Shown piece after piece: positions 25,967-35,696 of a DNA stretch of 64,000 nt (the stretch's first letter is position 1; every line of letters begins with the position of its first letter). The stretch covers positions 62,001 to 126,000 of the forward strand of contig NZ_JAPJBQ010000003.1 of assembly GCF_026421305.1 (NCBI RefSeq), given 5' to 3'. A program made the translations under genes and the position numbers. The notes under the pieces are model-generated. The model was given only the letters and a program-made list of their open reading frames with translations. It ran no database searches and was not told the DNA's origin. The DNA is from Dyella silvae (GTDB taxonomy: Bacteria; Pseudomonadota; Gammaproteobacteria; Xanthomonadales; Rhodanobacteraceae).

Positions 25967-27396
25967 TGGCCTGGCTTCTGGTGGTTATCAAGGCCTGTTA
26001 CTTCCTCGCTGCCCTCCTGTTCATTCTCGGTCTCAAGCGCATGAGCTCGCCCCGTACGGCGAGGGACGGCATCCTGTGGGCGGGCGTAGGCATGCTGGTG
26101 GCGGTGCTGGCCACCTTTGCCCTGCCGGACATGCACAACCGCGGACTGATCCTGGCAGCCGTGCTGATCGGCGTGGCGGCCGCCTGGTGGTCGGGCCGCC
26201 GGGTAGCCATGACCGCCATGCCGCAGATGGTGGCGCTCTATAACGGTATGGGTGGCGGTGCGGCAGCGGCCATCGGCGCGGCCGAGCTGTTCAGTTACGC
26301 GGGTCAGGCCATCACCCTGCTCGACGGTGGCGAGTTCACCGCCAACGGCGCGGCCACCCCCGGAGCGGCTCAGCTGGCGCTGGCCGTCCTGGGTGCCCTG
26401 ATCGGATCGGTGAGCTTTTCCGGCTCGCTGATTGCCTTTGCCAAGCTGCAGGGCTGGCTGGACAAGCGCTTCGTGTTCCCCGGCCAGCGTGTGGTCAACC
26501 TGCTGGTACTGGCTGGCGCGGTGGTGCTGGGTGCGATGATCGCGAGCGGTCAGCTGAGTATTCCGTTGATCGTGGTTTTCTTTGTGCTGGCATTGGCGTT
26601 CGGGCTGATGATGACCTTGCCGATCGGCGGCGCCGATATGCCGGTGGTGATCTCCCTGTACAACGCGTTCACGGGTCTGGCCGTGGCGTTCGAAGGTTTC
26701 GTGCTGCAGAACGAGGCGATGATCATCGCCGGCACCGTGGTGGGTGCCGCCGGTACCTTGCTGACCCAGTTGATGGCCAAGGCGATGAACCGCTCGATTG
26801 GCAACGTCTTGTTTGGCAGTTTCGGTGCGACCGGTACCGCGGCTCAGGCCATTGGTGGTAGCCAGAAGCCGATCGAAGCCAGCGACGCAGCAGTGATGAT
26901 GGCGTATGCCGAGCGCGTGGTGATCGTGCCGGGTTACGGCATGGCCGTGGCGCAGGCGCAGCACAAGGTGTGGGAATTCGCCAAATTGCTGATCGATCGC
27001 GGCGTAAAGGTGAAGTTTGCCATCCATCCGGTGGCGGGCCGCATGCCCGGCCACATGAACGTGTTGCTGGCCGAGGCGGGCGTGCCTTACGACCTCATTG
27101 CCGACATGGACGACATCAACCCGGAGTTTCCCAATACCGATGTGGCGCTGGTGATTGGCGCCAACGACGTGGTGAATCCGTTGGCCAAGACCGATCCGTC
27201 ATCACCGATCTACGGCATGCCGATTCTCGACGTGGCCGCGGCGAAGCAGGTGATTGTGGTCAAGCGTGGCAAAGGCACCGGCTTCGCAGGCATCGAGAAT
27301 GCGCTGTTCTATGCCGACAATGCGCGCATGCTGTACGGCGATGGTCAGGCGGCAGCGGGCCAGTTGGTAAGCGAGCTGAAAACGCTGGAGACCTAG
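25966..27396 (+). CDS. pntB: NAD(P) transhydrogenase subunit beta
   Basis: 476 residues from the ATG at 25966 (AAGGAGG upstream). N-terminal eight-or-so TM helices (e.g. NGMGGGAAAAIGAAELF; IGGADMPVVISLYNAFTG), then the soluble NADP(H)-binding domain III: IVPGYGMAVAQAQHKVWEFA, HPVAGRMPGHMNVLLAEA, VIGANDVVNP. With PntAA and PntAB it couples hydride transfer between NADH and NADP+ to proton movement. The stop lies within a 10-pair hairpin. Confidence 0.95.
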   Translation: MAWLLVVIKACYFLAALLFILGLKRMSSPRTARDGILWAGVGMLVAVLATFALPDMHNRGLILAAVLIGVAAAWWSGRRVAMTAMPQMVALYNGMGGGAAAAIGAAELFSYAGQAITLLDGGEFTANGAATPGAAQLALAVLGALIGSVSFSGSLIAFAKLQGWLDKRFVFPGQRVVNLLVLAGAVVLGAMIASGQLSIPLIVVFFVLALAFGLMMTLPIGGADMPVVISLYNAFTGLAVAFEGFVLQNEAMIIAGTVVGAAGTLLTQLMAKAMNRSIGNVLFGSFGATGTAAQAIGGSQKPIEASDAAVMMAYAERVVIVPGYGMAVAQAQHKVWEFAKLLIDRGVKVKFAIHPVAGRMPGHMNVLLAEAGVPYDLIADMDDINPEFPNTDVALVIGANDVVNPLAKTDPSSPIYGMPILDVAAAKQVIVVKRGKGTGFAGIENALFYADNARMLYGDGQAAAGQLVSELKTLET

Positions 27397-27417
27397 GAGC
27401 TCGGGTCGAGCTCCTAG
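27393..27417. terminator. Hairpin between convergent genes
   Basis: CTAGGAGCTC (27393-27402) and GAGCTCCTAG (27408-27417) form a perfect 10-pair stem with a 5-base loop, overlapping the pntB stop codon. No T-run; may act in both directions for pntB and the leftward gene ending at 27428. Confidence 0.55.
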
Positions 27418-27427
27418 CCGGTCGACC

Positions 27428-27868
27428 TTACGGGCCTGCCTTGGCCGGACGATGGGCACGCATCGCCACAAAAGCGGCGATGCCCATGCCGAGCACGTAA
27501 AACACGTCGTCCATCGAACCCTGCGCGAGCTCGGCCAACTGCAACAGCAGATCGAAGCCGGCGGTACGCAACGCATCGACCAGGCCCAGGCCCATCAGGC
27601 CGGCAATGCGAGCCCCAGCCATCAGCAGGTTCACATAGAAGGCGGCGGTCAACGTCGCCAGCGCGGCCAGCAACGCCGCGTTGCTGCCGGCAGGTCGCAC
27701 CCATCGGCGGATGGCTTTGCCCAGCAGCCAGCCGGCGGGCAGGGCAAGCCATGGCATGGCCTGCTGGAGATACAGCGTAGGAACCATCCAGACAGCGCCT
27801 GCGGCCATGCCCAGCATCACCGCGCTGAAGGCGGCGAACAGCAGAGAAAGGGCAGCCCGTGCGTTCAT
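27428..27868 (-). CDS. Small membrane protein, unknown function
   Basis: 146 residues from ATG 27868. Four hydrophobic stretches (e.g. ALSLLFAAFSAVMLGMAAGA; NAALLAALATLTAAFYVNLL; DVFYVLGMGIAAFVAMRAH) indicate an integral inner-membrane protein. I do not recognise the family. A longer upstream frame exists but lacks protein character. It converges on pntB and is divergent from sufT. Confidence 0.6.
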   Translation of the reverse strand: MNARAALSLLFAAFSAVMLGMAAGAVWMVPTLYLQQAMPWLALPAGWLLGKAIRRWVRPAGSNAALLAALATLTAAFYVNLLMAGARIAGLMGLGLVDALRTAGFDLLLQLAELAQGSMDDVFYVLGMGIAAFVAMRAHRPAKAGP

Positions 27869-28103
27869 GAACAGGCGAAAACGAGCAGGGCAGCGGACAC
27901 GGTTCTTCTCTGGCGTAAAACCCCCATCATAACGCGGCACGCCGGGTCGCTGCCCGCTGCCAATCGGTCTGTCGCAGGCGTCACCCCTTGAGATTGGCCT
28001 GTGTTGGCCTGATGTCGGCGGGCAAGAGTGGCCGCCAAGCGGCATAATAGAGAGCTAGGCGCGGTCCCTTTCCGCGCCATCGATGAGATTCGTCAGGATC
28101 GGC

Positions 28104-28661
28104 ATGAGCGGTTTCAGTCTTAGCAGCGAACCTTTCACCCTTGAGCGTGACTGTCAGGCAGTCATGGTGCCGCAGGGCGACGTGGTGAGCCTGCCGGCCG
28201 GTCAGATTGGCTATATCACCCAGGCGTTGGGTGGCAGCTTTACGGTGTACGTCGAAGGCAATCTGTTCCGCATTGCCGGCAACGATGCCGACGCGCTGGG
28301 CAAGGAGCCGCCGCCGCCGATCGAGCTTTCGGTGGATGCCACCGACGCCGATGTCGAGGCGCTGGTGTGGCAGCAGCTGCGCACCGTGTTCGACCCGGAA
28401 ATCCCCATCAATGTCGTCGAGCTCGGCTTGGTCTACGACGTGAGCATCGAGCATCGCGGGGCTGACGAGCGCAAGGTGTACGTGAAGATGACGCTGACCG
28501 CACCCGGCTGCGGCATGGGCGACATTCTGGTGGATGACGTGCGCACCAAGCTGGAACTCATTCCTACCGTGGCCGAAGCGGACGTGGATCTGGTGTTCGA
28601 TCCGCCGTGGAACCATTCGATGATGTCCGACGTGGCCAAGCTCGAAACCGGCATGCTGTAA
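28104..28661 (+). CDS. sufT: Fe-S cluster assembly protein SufT
   Basis: 185 residues from ATG 28104 (AGGATC upstream); an in-frame ATG at 28083 is possible. The N-terminal ~80 residues (QAVMVPQGDVVSLPAGQIGY, GSFTVYVEGNLFRIAG) form the small domain found in SufT proteins; the C-terminal half is the MIP18/DUF59 domain with FDPEIPINVVELGLVYDV and TLTAPGCGMGDILVDDV including a conserved Cys. SufT aids maturation of Fe-S proteins. It is not accompanied by the main suf genes here. Confidence 0.88.
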   Translation: MSGFSLSSEPFTLERDCQAVMVPQGDVVSLPAGQIGYITQALGGSFTVYVEGNLFRIAGNDADALGKEPPPPIELSVDATDADVEALVWQQLRTVFDPEIPINVVELGLVYDVSIEHRGADERKVYVKMTLTAPGCGMGDILVDDVRTKLELIPTVAEADVDLVFDPPWNHSMMSDVAKLETGML

Positions 28662-28746
28662 AGAAGCTCTGATTCAGATCAAGATTGCTGATTCCATGCG
28701 ATGCGAGGCTGCTTGGCCGTTTGTTATTCGCACCTGGAGTCATGGC

Positions 28747-28965
28747 ATGTTTCCCGAATATCGCGATCTGATCAGCACGCTGAAAGGCGAGGACCCCCAC
28801 TTTGCTCGCCTGTTCCACCTCCATAACGAGCTGGATCAGGAGATCAAAAACATGGAGATGGGTCTGCAGCCAGCCAGCGACATGGCCATCGAGCAGCTGA
28901 AGAAAGAAAAGCTGCACCTGAAAGACCAGCTCTACATCCTTCTGCGCAAGGCTTCGGTGGCCTGA
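28747..28965 (+). CDS. DUF465 (YdcH-like) small helical protein
   Basis: 72 residues from ATG 28747. The sequence FPEYRDLISTLKGEDPHFAR, then FHLHNELDQEIKNME and a terminal block LKKEKLHLKDQLYILLRK, matches the DUF465 family, a two-helix coiled-coil hairpin. Function is not established for the family. Start follows GGAGTCATGGC. Confidence 0.85.
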   Translation: MFPEYRDLISTLKGEDPHFARLFHLHNELDQEIKNMEMGLQPASDMAIEQLKKEKLHLKDQLYILLRKASVA

Positions 28966-29753
28966 GCGCCGCTGGTGCTTTCTTGAGTCGCGCTGCAACG
29001 GCGCGACTCGTTTTCCACGTACCCGAGTGGATGCCATCGAGGCATCTGGCCAGCCAGTGACGTCGAACACTCAGCGCCATGGCGCATCCGTCATGCGTGC
29101 CTTCGCCCAGAGAAATTTAGCTGTCATTTATTTTCAATCACGACCCTTACGCAGGGTTGCCGGGTTGTCCATCGCGAGTTCTTTCGAAAAGCGGCTAATG
29201 TAAATCGTGACAAATGCGATTGGATTTAATTGTCCGATTATTTCGAAAATCCGCATAAGGACGTCTTTCGGGTTTTGCTGTTTGAATTATCTTGATCGCG
29301 ACAATTCGCACAATACATTGATTTAAAGGAGATAACTGGCCGGATATGGGCTTACCTGGCCTTGCGTAAGCTAGTCGCAAGAAACGCAATAATTGGCGTT
29401 TAAAACCTTTCTTCGCATTAATTTGCTTGCGTGACGGTCGTCTGCAAAAGCGAATTAACAGCATTGACGGTTCGCATTTTCTTGAATACGGTCAATTAAT
29501 CCGTTAGCGGGAGGGTTGACGGATGGTCCTTTAGCGGCGCGAGCATCGGCCATCGCCGGGTGTGCGTCGTTTAGCGAATCTGCGTCGGGTTAGGCCGTTC
29601 CATGGAATGGCAGGGGGAAGGCGAACCCGGCGCCTATCGGATCGCAACACAGTCACGACATCTGAAGCCGTGCATTCACGGCAACCCCAATTCATGTGGC
29701 GCGCAGCGCCGCATCGGGGCGGTTTGTTCTCAAAAAACGTCAAGGAGACAAGA
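28966..29753. other. AT-rich intergenic region upstream of secreted protease
   Basis: 788 bases with no convincing gene. From about 29105 to 29520 the composition becomes clearly AT-richer than the rest of the window, with runs such as TCATTTATTTTCAATC and GATTTAATTGTCCG. A short inverted repeat ATTGAC...GTCAAT lies at about 29463-29496. The last ~230 bases return to high GC. The region probably holds the promoter and regulatory sites of the S53 protease; I cannot place a confident -35/-10 pair. Confidence 0.5.
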
Positions 29754-32405
29754 ATGACTGTTCGTTTCGATTTGCGGGAAAAGGCACTGCGTAAGGCGCT
29801 GCTGCCGCTTGCGATGTCGTTTGCCATGGCGGGCTCGGTGCACGCGGCGGCGACGGATGCGTGGGTAGGCACGCGCACCCAGGCTGCCATGGCCAGGACT
29901 ACGGCTCCGGCAACGGCAGCGACCACGGCGGTAACGCATGCCACCTGGACGCTCAGCATGCATGGCGCGCCCAAGGTCGATGCCGCCACGGTGTCGCCAC
30001 TGGAGGCGAGCAAGCCCGTGCATGTGGAGCTCAGCCTGAATCTGCGCAACGTGGATGAGCTGAAGGCGTTTCTGCATGCCGTCAACGATCCGGCTAGCCC
30101 TCAGTTCCACAAGTTTCTGACCCCTGCGCAATTCAAGGCACGCTATGCGCCAACCGATGCGGATGTGGCCCAGGTGACGGCGCATTTGCGCCAGGCCGGC
30201 TTCACGCATGTCCAGGTGGCTGGCAACAACATGCTGGTGTCGGCCGATGGCAACGCCAATACGGTGAGCACGGCCTTCCGCACCACCATGCGCACATTTG
30301 CCTATGGCGGTAAGCAGCGCATTGCCAATGATTCGCCCGCACAGGTGCCGCAGGCGCTGGGTGGCATCGTCGATGCCGTGCTTGGTCTGCAGAACCTCAA
30401 TGTGCCGCACACCATGCATCACATTCTTGGGCCCTCCCAGCACGCCAGCACCAACACGGTGGGTGTCATGGCCACGGGCAGCCAGGTCGCACACAACCCG
30501 ACTGACTTCCCTGCGATCTACGACGTGGGCAGTACGCCCAGCGCGTCGAATACGACCGTGGGCATCGTGACCTGGGGCGACATGACCCAGACCATCACCG
30601 ACCTCAACACCTTCACCAGCAATGCCGGCATGAGTCAGGTGAATGCGCAGGTGGTGAAGACGGGTACCAGCGCCTACGCGGATGACCCGAACGGCGATGG
30701 CGAATGGAATCTCGACAGCCAGACCATCACCGGCACCTCGGGCGGTGTGGGTACGCTGATCTTCTACGCCACGCCCAACTGCGACGCGAACGACAGCTGC
30801 CTTACCGATGCAGGCATCACGGCCTCGTACAACCGCGCCGTGACTGACAACGTGGCGAAGGTGATCAACGTCTCGCTCGGTGAAGACGAATCCGCTGCGA
30901 ATACCTCGGGCACCCAGGCAGCCGACGACAAGATCTTCGCCCAGGCCGTGGCACAGGGGCAGACCTTCTCCATCGCTTCCGGTGATGCGGGTGTCTACCA
31001 GTGGTCCAGCGATCCGACGGAGGGTGGGCCGGGCTATGTGGCGAACTCCTCTGGCCAGGTGCAGATCTCACTGAGCCACTACTCGGTGAGCGAACCGGCC
31101 ACCTCGCCGAACGTCGTGGCCGTTGGCGGCACGACGCTCAGCACCAGTGGTACGACGTGGACGGGCGAGACGGTGTGGAACGAAGGCCTCGCAGCCATCG
31201 ATCCGACCAACAGCGATAACAACGAACGCCTCTGGGCGACCGGCGGCGGCGTCAGCCTTTACGAGACAGCACCTGCGTGGCAGACCACGGCGCTGGGTTC
31301 CTCGGTGACCAACCGCCAGGTGCCGGATGTGGCGTTCGATGCGGCCCAATCTACCGGCGCCAACATCATCATCAATGGTCAGAGTTATCAGATCGGCGGC
31401 ACCAGCCTGGCCTCCCCGATTTTCGTGGGCATATGGGCTCGCATTCTCTCGGCAAACAACAACAGCCTGGGTCTGCCGACGCAGAACATGTACAAGTACT
31501 TCCCGACGGATGCCTCGCCATTGCACGACGTCACCTCGGGTAACAACGGCTACAACGGTTACGGTTTTGCCGCGAAGGCCGGTTACGACAACAGTACGGG
31601 CTGGGGCAGCCTGGACATCGCCAAGTTCAATGCCTACGTCAGCAAGTATTGGGGCGGCGGTGGCAGCACCGGCGGTACACCCACGGCCAACTTCGGTTAC
31701 ACGACGAGTGGCCTGACGGCAACCTTCACCGATAGCTCCACCGACACTGGCGGCAGCATCTCTTCGTACTCGTGGACCTTTGGCGATGGCGGAACTGCCA
31801 CCACGGCCAGCCCAAGTCACACCTACGCCGCTGCAGGCACCTACAGCGTGACCGAAACGGTGACGGATGGCGTCAGTGGCAAGTCGTCGAGCAAAACGGC
31901 CTCGGTCGCGGTGACCTCCAGTGCGCCCACGCAAATCCTGGGCAATCCTGGCTTTGAAACCGGTACCGCCAGCCCGTGGTCGATGAGCTCGGGCGTGTTG
32001 TGCAGCAACAGCACGTGCAGCGGCGAGACGGCGCACGGCGGCAGCTGGTTTGCGTGGCTTGATGGTTATGGCACCACGCATACGGATACGGTGTCGCAGA
32101 AAGTCGCCATCCCAAGCGGCAAGACGTCGGCCAAGCTGACGTTCTATCTGCACATCGATACCGCCGAGACCACCACTACCACGGCTCACGACAAGCTGAC
32201 GGTGCAGGTGCTCAATAGCAGTGGAACCGTGCTCAAGACGCTGGCGACGTACTCGAACCTCAATGCGGCTTCGGGTTACAGCCAGGCCAGTTTTGACCTC
32301 AGCGCGTATATCGGCCAGACGGTGACGCTGAAATTCACCGGTACCGAGAATGCGTCGCTACAGACCTCGTTCGTGCTCGATGACGTGAACCTCACTGTGC
32401 AGTAA
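29754..32405 (+). CDS. Secreted S53 (sedolisin) protease with PKD domain
   Basis: 883 residues from ATG 29754 (AAGGAG upstream). Signal peptide to about residue 28 (MAGSVHAA); pro-kumamolisin activation domain ~85-220 ([20 protein letters not shown]); then the S53 catalytic domain: Glu317 and Asp321 in GEWNLDSQT, oxyanion Asp411 in [11 protein letters not shown], nucleophile Ser551 in [12 protein letters not shown], and a calcium loop ([21 protein letters not shown]). A PKD domain follows (~643-720, [18 protein letters not shown]), then a C-terminal beta-sandwich ([10 protein letters not shown]...LDDVNLTVQ). An acid-acting serine-carboxyl endopeptidase secreted for protein degradation, as in xanthomonalisin. 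It ends before a strong terminator. Confidence 0.93.
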   Translation: MTVRFDLREKALRKALLPLAMSFAMAGSVHAAATDAWVGTRTQAAMARTTAPATAATTAVTHATWTLSMHGAPKVDAATVSPLEASKPVHVELSLNLRNVDELKAFLHAVNDPASPQFHKFLTPAQFKARYAPTDADVAQVTAHLRQAGFTHVQVAGNNMLVSADGNANTVSTAFRTTMRTFAYGGKQRIANDSPAQVPQALGGIVDAVLGLQNLNVPHTMHHILGPSQHASTNTVGVMATGSQVAHNPTDFPAIYDVGSTPSASNTTVGIVTWGDMTQTITDLNTFTSNAGMSQVNAQVVKTGTSAYADDPNGDGEWNLDSQTITGTSGGVGTLIFYATPNCDANDSCLTDAGITASYNRAVTDNVAKVINVSLGEDESAANTSGTQAADDKIFAQAVAQGQTFSIASGDAGVYQWSSDPTEGGPGYVANSSGQVQISLSHYSVSEPATSPNVVAVGGTTLSTSGTTWTGETVWNEGLAAIDPTNSDNNERLWATGGGVSLYETAPAWQTTALGSSVTNRQVPDVAFDAAQSTGANIIINGQSYQIGGTSLASPIFVGIWARILSANNNSLGLPTQNMYKYFPTDASPLHDVTSGNNGYNGYGFAAKAGYDNSTGWGSLDIAKFNAYVSKYWGGGGSTGGTPTANFGYTTSGLTATFTDSSTDTGGSISSYSWTFGDGGTATTASPSHTYAAAGTYSVTETVTDGVSGKSSSKTASVAVTSSAPTQILGNPGFETGTASPWSMSSGVLCSNSTCSGETAHGGSWFAWLDGYGTTHTDTVSQKVAIPSGKTSAKLTFYLHIDTAETTTTTAHDKLTVQVLNSSGTVLKTLATYSNLNAASGYSQASFDLSAYIGQTVTLKFTGTENASLQTSFVLDDVNLTVQ

Positions 32406-32448
32406 GTGAGGCCGTGCGCATCGCGTCATGCGCTGCGCTGTAACGCAA

Positions 32449-32476
32449 AGGGCCCGGTCAGCGATGACCGGGCCCT
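32449..32476. terminator. Bidirectional intrinsic terminator
   Basis: AGGGCCCGGTCA (32449-32460), loop GCGA, TGACCGGGCCCT (32465-32476): a perfect 12-pair stem between the protease and the convergent asparaginase-like gene. Confidence 0.8.
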
Positions 32477-32500
32477 TCCTTATGCCAAAGACAGTTGGCG

Positions 32501-32992
32501 TCAGCCGTTGCTTTCTTCGAAGCGATTGGCTTCGCGGTTCTTGCGCACCTTGGACGGGTCCCACACGCGGCCGTTCATGGTGATGTAGACGCCATCGGGC
32601 AGCGTCTGCACAGCAGCCACGGCGCAGCCGATGTTGAACACGGCATCCGAACCCTGGAAGCGGGCCGGATTCAGCGCGCCAGTGAGCACGATGACCTTGC
32701 CCTTGATGTGAGCCAGTTCGCGGGCGGTTTCCACCATGGTGTCGGTGCCGTGGGTCACCAGCACGTGACGGTGCGGCTGCGCCTCGATGGTGGAGCGCAC
32801 CAGTGCGCGATCCTCATCGGTCATGTGCAGGCTGTCCTTGCGCAGGATCGGAATCACGTCGAACTGGAAGGCCACGCCGAGCTGGCCGAGGATGTCGCCG
32901 ATCTGCGGCGAGCCGATCTTGTAGTCCGACTTGTCGTCGAAATAGATCTTGTCGATGGTGCCGCCGGTGGTGACGATGGTCAGATGCTGCAT
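32501..32992 (-). CDS. Asparaginase-domain protein (short, N-terminal domain only)
   Basis: 163 residues from ATG 32992. It matches the N-terminal domain of L-asparaginases: TIVTTGGTIDKIYFDD contains the first catalytic Thr, and VLVTHGTDTMVETAREL the second Thr-Asp pair. The C-terminal domain of full-length (~330-residue) asparaginases is missing, but the gene ends cleanly (WDPSKVRKNREANRFEESNG), so this is a single-domain family rather than a truncation. Activity is uncertain because the active site of full-length enzymes uses dimer contacts. Confidence 0.8.
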   Translation of the reverse strand: MQHLTIVTTGGTIDKIYFDDKSDYKIGSPQIGDILGQLGVAFQFDVIPILRKDSLHMTDEDRALVRSTIEAQPHRHVLVTHGTDTMVETARELAHIKGKVIVLTGALNPARFQGSDAVFNIGCAVAAVQTLPDGVYITMNGRVWDPSKVRKNREANRFEESNG

Positions 32993-33107
32993 GGTCGGGA
33001 GTCGCCAAGGTGGGGAAGTAGGGATTTTAGGGCCTCGACAGCCTTCGTGCATGTTCCGACACGCCCAAGCCGGCGGTGTGCTGCGCTCCCACCTTGGTTT
33101 GGGCAGC

Positions 33108-34754
33108 TCAGTGGGGGCCCAGCAGCAAGGCGGTATCGGTCGCGTCAGCCGTGGACAGGCGCGACAGCCCGTGCGCCACGAAGCGGCGCAGCGCGGCGCC
33201 AGCGTGGGCATGACCGAGCGGGGCGGACCAGCTGTCGTGGCGTGCCAACAGCGCGGCCGCGGCACAGCGTGCCAGGGTGAAGGCCAGGCCGCGGGCGCCG
33301 GCTTCCAGCGTTTCCCGGTGACTGGCATGGGCAGCGATATAAGCGGTGGCGGCATCCAGCGTCACATGGATCTGCCTGCGCGCATGGGCATCGATGCTGT
33401 CGGCCAGCCAGCCTTCGACGGCGGTGCGTAGCGCCGTAAGGTTGTCGCCGGCCTGGGCGCGCAGACTATCCAGCGAGAGGACGTTGGTGGTGCCTTCCCA
33501 GATCGCGTAAACCTGCGCGTCGCGCAGCAACTGGGGCAGGCCGGTGTCCTCGATGTAGCCTGCGCCGCCGAAGCACTCCAGGGCTTCAGAGCACAGCTCG
33601 GTGGCCATTTTGCCGGTCCATAGTTTGGCCAGCGGCGTAAGCAGCCGCAGCAGCGCGGCTTCATGCGGTTGCGCGGCACCGTTTTCCACGCGGCCCAACA
33701 GGTGGGCGACTTCGAAGGTGAGCGTGAAGGCGCCCTCGAACTCCGCCTGCATATCCGCCAGTGTTTGCGCATGCAGTGGTTGTTCGATAAGCCGCTTGCC
33801 GAAAGCACTTCTTCGCGTGGCGTAATCGCGCGCCAGTGTCAGCGCACGCGCCATGCTGGCGGTGGCGCCCACCGCATTCCACGTGCGAGTGATGTTGAGC
33901 ATCGGCGCTACCTGGCGCACGCCGTTGGCGAGTTCGCCCAGCGGCCATGCCGGCAGACCATCCAGATGGATTTCTGCTGTGGGTAGCTCGTGCGTACCAA
34001 GTTTGTCTTTGAGTCGATCGATGATGAGTTCCGGTTTGCGCTGCGGACCGTCCATCGTTTCGACATAGAAGAGTGCGAGCGCGCCGGCGCCCACGCCGGC
34101 GCCTTCGGGGCGTGCCAGTGCCAGCGCCATTTCGCCAACGACGGCGGAGCTGAACCACTTGCGGCCATACAGGCGCCACTGCCCTGAAGCATCCTGACGC
34201 GCCACGGTTTCGGTGTTGCCCACGTCAGAGCCGCCGGTGGTTTCGGTCATCCACTGGCCGCTGAGCCAGAAACTGGCAGCATCGCGGCTGAGCAGATGGG
34301 GCAGGGCACGTTCCATCAATGCCTTGTTGCCGGAGGCTTTCAGTGCGGTGGCAGCGCCGTCGGTCATCGCGAGCGGGCAGGTATAGAACTCGCTGGCTAC
34401 GTGATAGAGATAGGCGCGCGCGAACTCTTCCAGGCGCGCGTGCTCGTTGGCTTCATGGCCTGCCGCAAGCACGGCATGTGTCGTGGTGATGCGCGGGCCT
34501 TCTTGCCAGGCTTCGGTCAGCTCAATGCGGTCGACGCGGTTGCCCCAGGCATCCCACTGCGTAAGCACCGGTTTGCGTCGGGGAGTACGGCAAGCGCGTT
34601 GCCAGGCCATGAGGGCGTAATCGCCCAGCGCCTGCAGATCGGCGTCGAGTGCGGCGCGGTGTGCTGGAGGTAAAGCCCTGTCCAGCGTGGCGCGCAATAA
34701 ACGGTCTTCACGATACGGATGAGCGAGCTGCGGCGGATCTTGCACGAATCCCAT
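33108..34754 (-). CDS. AidB-like acyl-CoA dehydrogenase family protein
   Basis: 548 residues, the length of AidB-type proteins rather than ~380-residue acyl-CoA dehydrogenases. Flavin-binding segments: SGQWMTETTGGSDVGNTETV and GRKWFSSAVVGEMALALA; the C-terminal half has FGKRLIEQPLHAQTLADMQ, CFGGAGYIEDTGLPQLLRDA and IWEGTTNVLSLD. AidB of E. coli is an alkylation-response flavoprotein that binds DNA; whether this homologue does so is unknown, and an isovaleryl-CoA-dehydrogenase-like activity is possible. Monocistronic by appearance. Confidence 0.85.
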   Translation of the reverse strand: MGFVQDPPQLAHPYREDRLLRATLDRALPPAHRAALDADLQALGDYALMAWQRACRTPRRKPVLTQWDAWGNRVDRIELTEAWQEGPRITTTHAVLAAGHEANEHARLEEFARAYLYHVASEFYTCPLAMTDGAATALKASGNKALMERALPHLLSRDAASFWLSGQWMTETTGGSDVGNTETVARQDASGQWRLYGRKWFSSAVVGEMALALARPEGAGVGAGALALFYVETMDGPQRKPELIIDRLKDKLGTHELPTAEIHLDGLPAWPLGELANGVRQVAPMLNITRTWNAVGATASMARALTLARDYATRRSAFGKRLIEQPLHAQTLADMQAEFEGAFTLTFEVAHLLGRVENGAAQPHEAALLRLLTPLAKLWTGKMATELCSEALECFGGAGYIEDTGLPQLLRDAQVYAIWEGTTNVLSLDSLRAQAGDNLTALRTAVEGWLADSIDAHARRQIHVTLDAATAYIAAHASHRETLEAGARGLAFTLARCAAAALLARHDSWSAPLGHAHAGAALRRFVAHGLSRLSTADATDTALLLGPH

Positions 34755-34852
34755 GATCGGCTCTCGACGGATCGGTGCCGTCGAGTATAGGCCGAGTACA
34801 CCGCAGTCACCGTTGCCGCCTGGCCTTCCTGCGCATCAAAGGGCCGGCGCCA

Positions 34853-34889
34853 CTGCGCGCCTTCGCCGGTAGGGGCCGAAGGCGCGCAG
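34853..34889 (-). terminator. Strong hairpin downstream of methyltransferase gene
   Basis: CTGCGCGCCTTCG (34853-34865) pairs with CGAAGGCGCGCAG (34877-34889), a 13-pair stem, about 35 bases beyond the methyltransferase stop on the minus strand. No clear T-run. Confidence 0.5.
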
Positions 34890-34922
34890 CGGGGGGACGG
34901 TGACGTGCGCCGGTTAAGTGAA

Positions 34923-35684
34923 TTACGGTTTATGAAACTTGTAGATGAAGCGATCGGTGTGACCTTTGATCGACGCGTCGTAGATCCCCTTGCTGTGATC
35001 GTCGGCGGGATTGCGCAGCGCATCACTTTCACTGTCGAAGGTGAAGCCCGCGGCGATGAGCTCGCTTTTCACCGCAGCCGGGTCGATGCGATGCAAGTCA
35101 TCGGTCTTGGCTACACCGGTGCCCGCTGCCGCTGCGTGATCGAGCACGATCAGCGTGCCGCCTGGCTTCAGCGCATCGAACAAACGCTTGTCGAGTTTTG
35201 CCATGTCCGGTGAGCCCATGAAGGGATCGTGCAGGTCGTGGTAGTTCTGCGATGTCCAGATGGCGTCTACGGGTTCCGGCAGCTTCAGGTCTTGGGTGGG
35301 CTGCACCAGCACGACGACGTTGGGGTAATCCGCCGTTCCCGCAAAGCTGTGCAGGCTTTCCAATCCTTTCGGCGCGGCCTTGTCCATCTCAGTCGGCTGC
35401 AAGGCGTAGACCTTGCCCTTGGGGCCGACCATGTGGCTGAGCAGTCGCGTGTAGTAACCCTTGCCGGGCATCAGATCGACCACGATGTCGCCGGGCTTGA
35501 TGCCGGTGAAGCCGAGCACCGCCGCGGGATGGCGCTGATCATCGAGTGCACGGTCGTCGGCCGGGCGGTTTTTGTCGGCGATGGCCAGGCCGACAAAGCT
35601 CGGCAATGGATGGGTCTGTGCGACGGACCAGGTGGCAGTGAACGTCAGCAGGGCAGAGGCGGCAATCAGGCATAAGCGATTCAT
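34923..35684 (-). CDS. Exported class I SAM-methyltransferase-like protein
   Basis: 253 residues. The N-terminus is a typical signal peptide (MNRLCLIAASALLTFTATW, then SVAQ). The rest is a class I methyltransferase fold: motif I region DIVVDLMPGKGYYTRLLSHM, acidic strand KVYALQPTEM, motif IV-like VDAIWTSQNYHDLHD, and LKPGGTLIVLDHAAAAG. Related exported proteins occur in other proteobacteria. Because SAM is a cytoplasmic cofactor, the location and real activity are puzzling. It lies 12 bases downstream of the leftward beta-barrel gene, so the two are probably co-transcribed. Confidence 0.8.
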   Translation of the reverse strand: MNRLCLIAASALLTFTATWSVAQTHPLPSFVGLAIADKNRPADDRALDDQRHPAAVLGFTGIKPGDIVVDLMPGKGYYTRLLSHMVGPKGKVYALQPTEMDKAAPKGLESLHSFAGTADYPNVVVLVQPTQDLKLPEPVDAIWTSQNYHDLHDPFMGSPDMAKLDKRLFDALKPGGTLIVLDHAAAAGTGVAKTDDLHRIDPAAVKSELIAAGFTFDSESDALRNPADDHSKGIYDASIKGHTDRFIYKFHKP

Positions 35685-35696
35685 GGCGTCACTTCC

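Noticed and set aside
29195-29464. 89-codon minus-strand frame in the AT-rich region
   Set aside because: No Shine-Dalgarno, basic low-complexity product, no resemblance to a known family; a real small gene cannot be excluded but is not supported.
32501-32992. Truncated L-asparaginase pseudogene
   Set aside because: Clean start, clean end, conserved catalytic motifs and no remnant of a second domain downstream; better read as a single-domain family.
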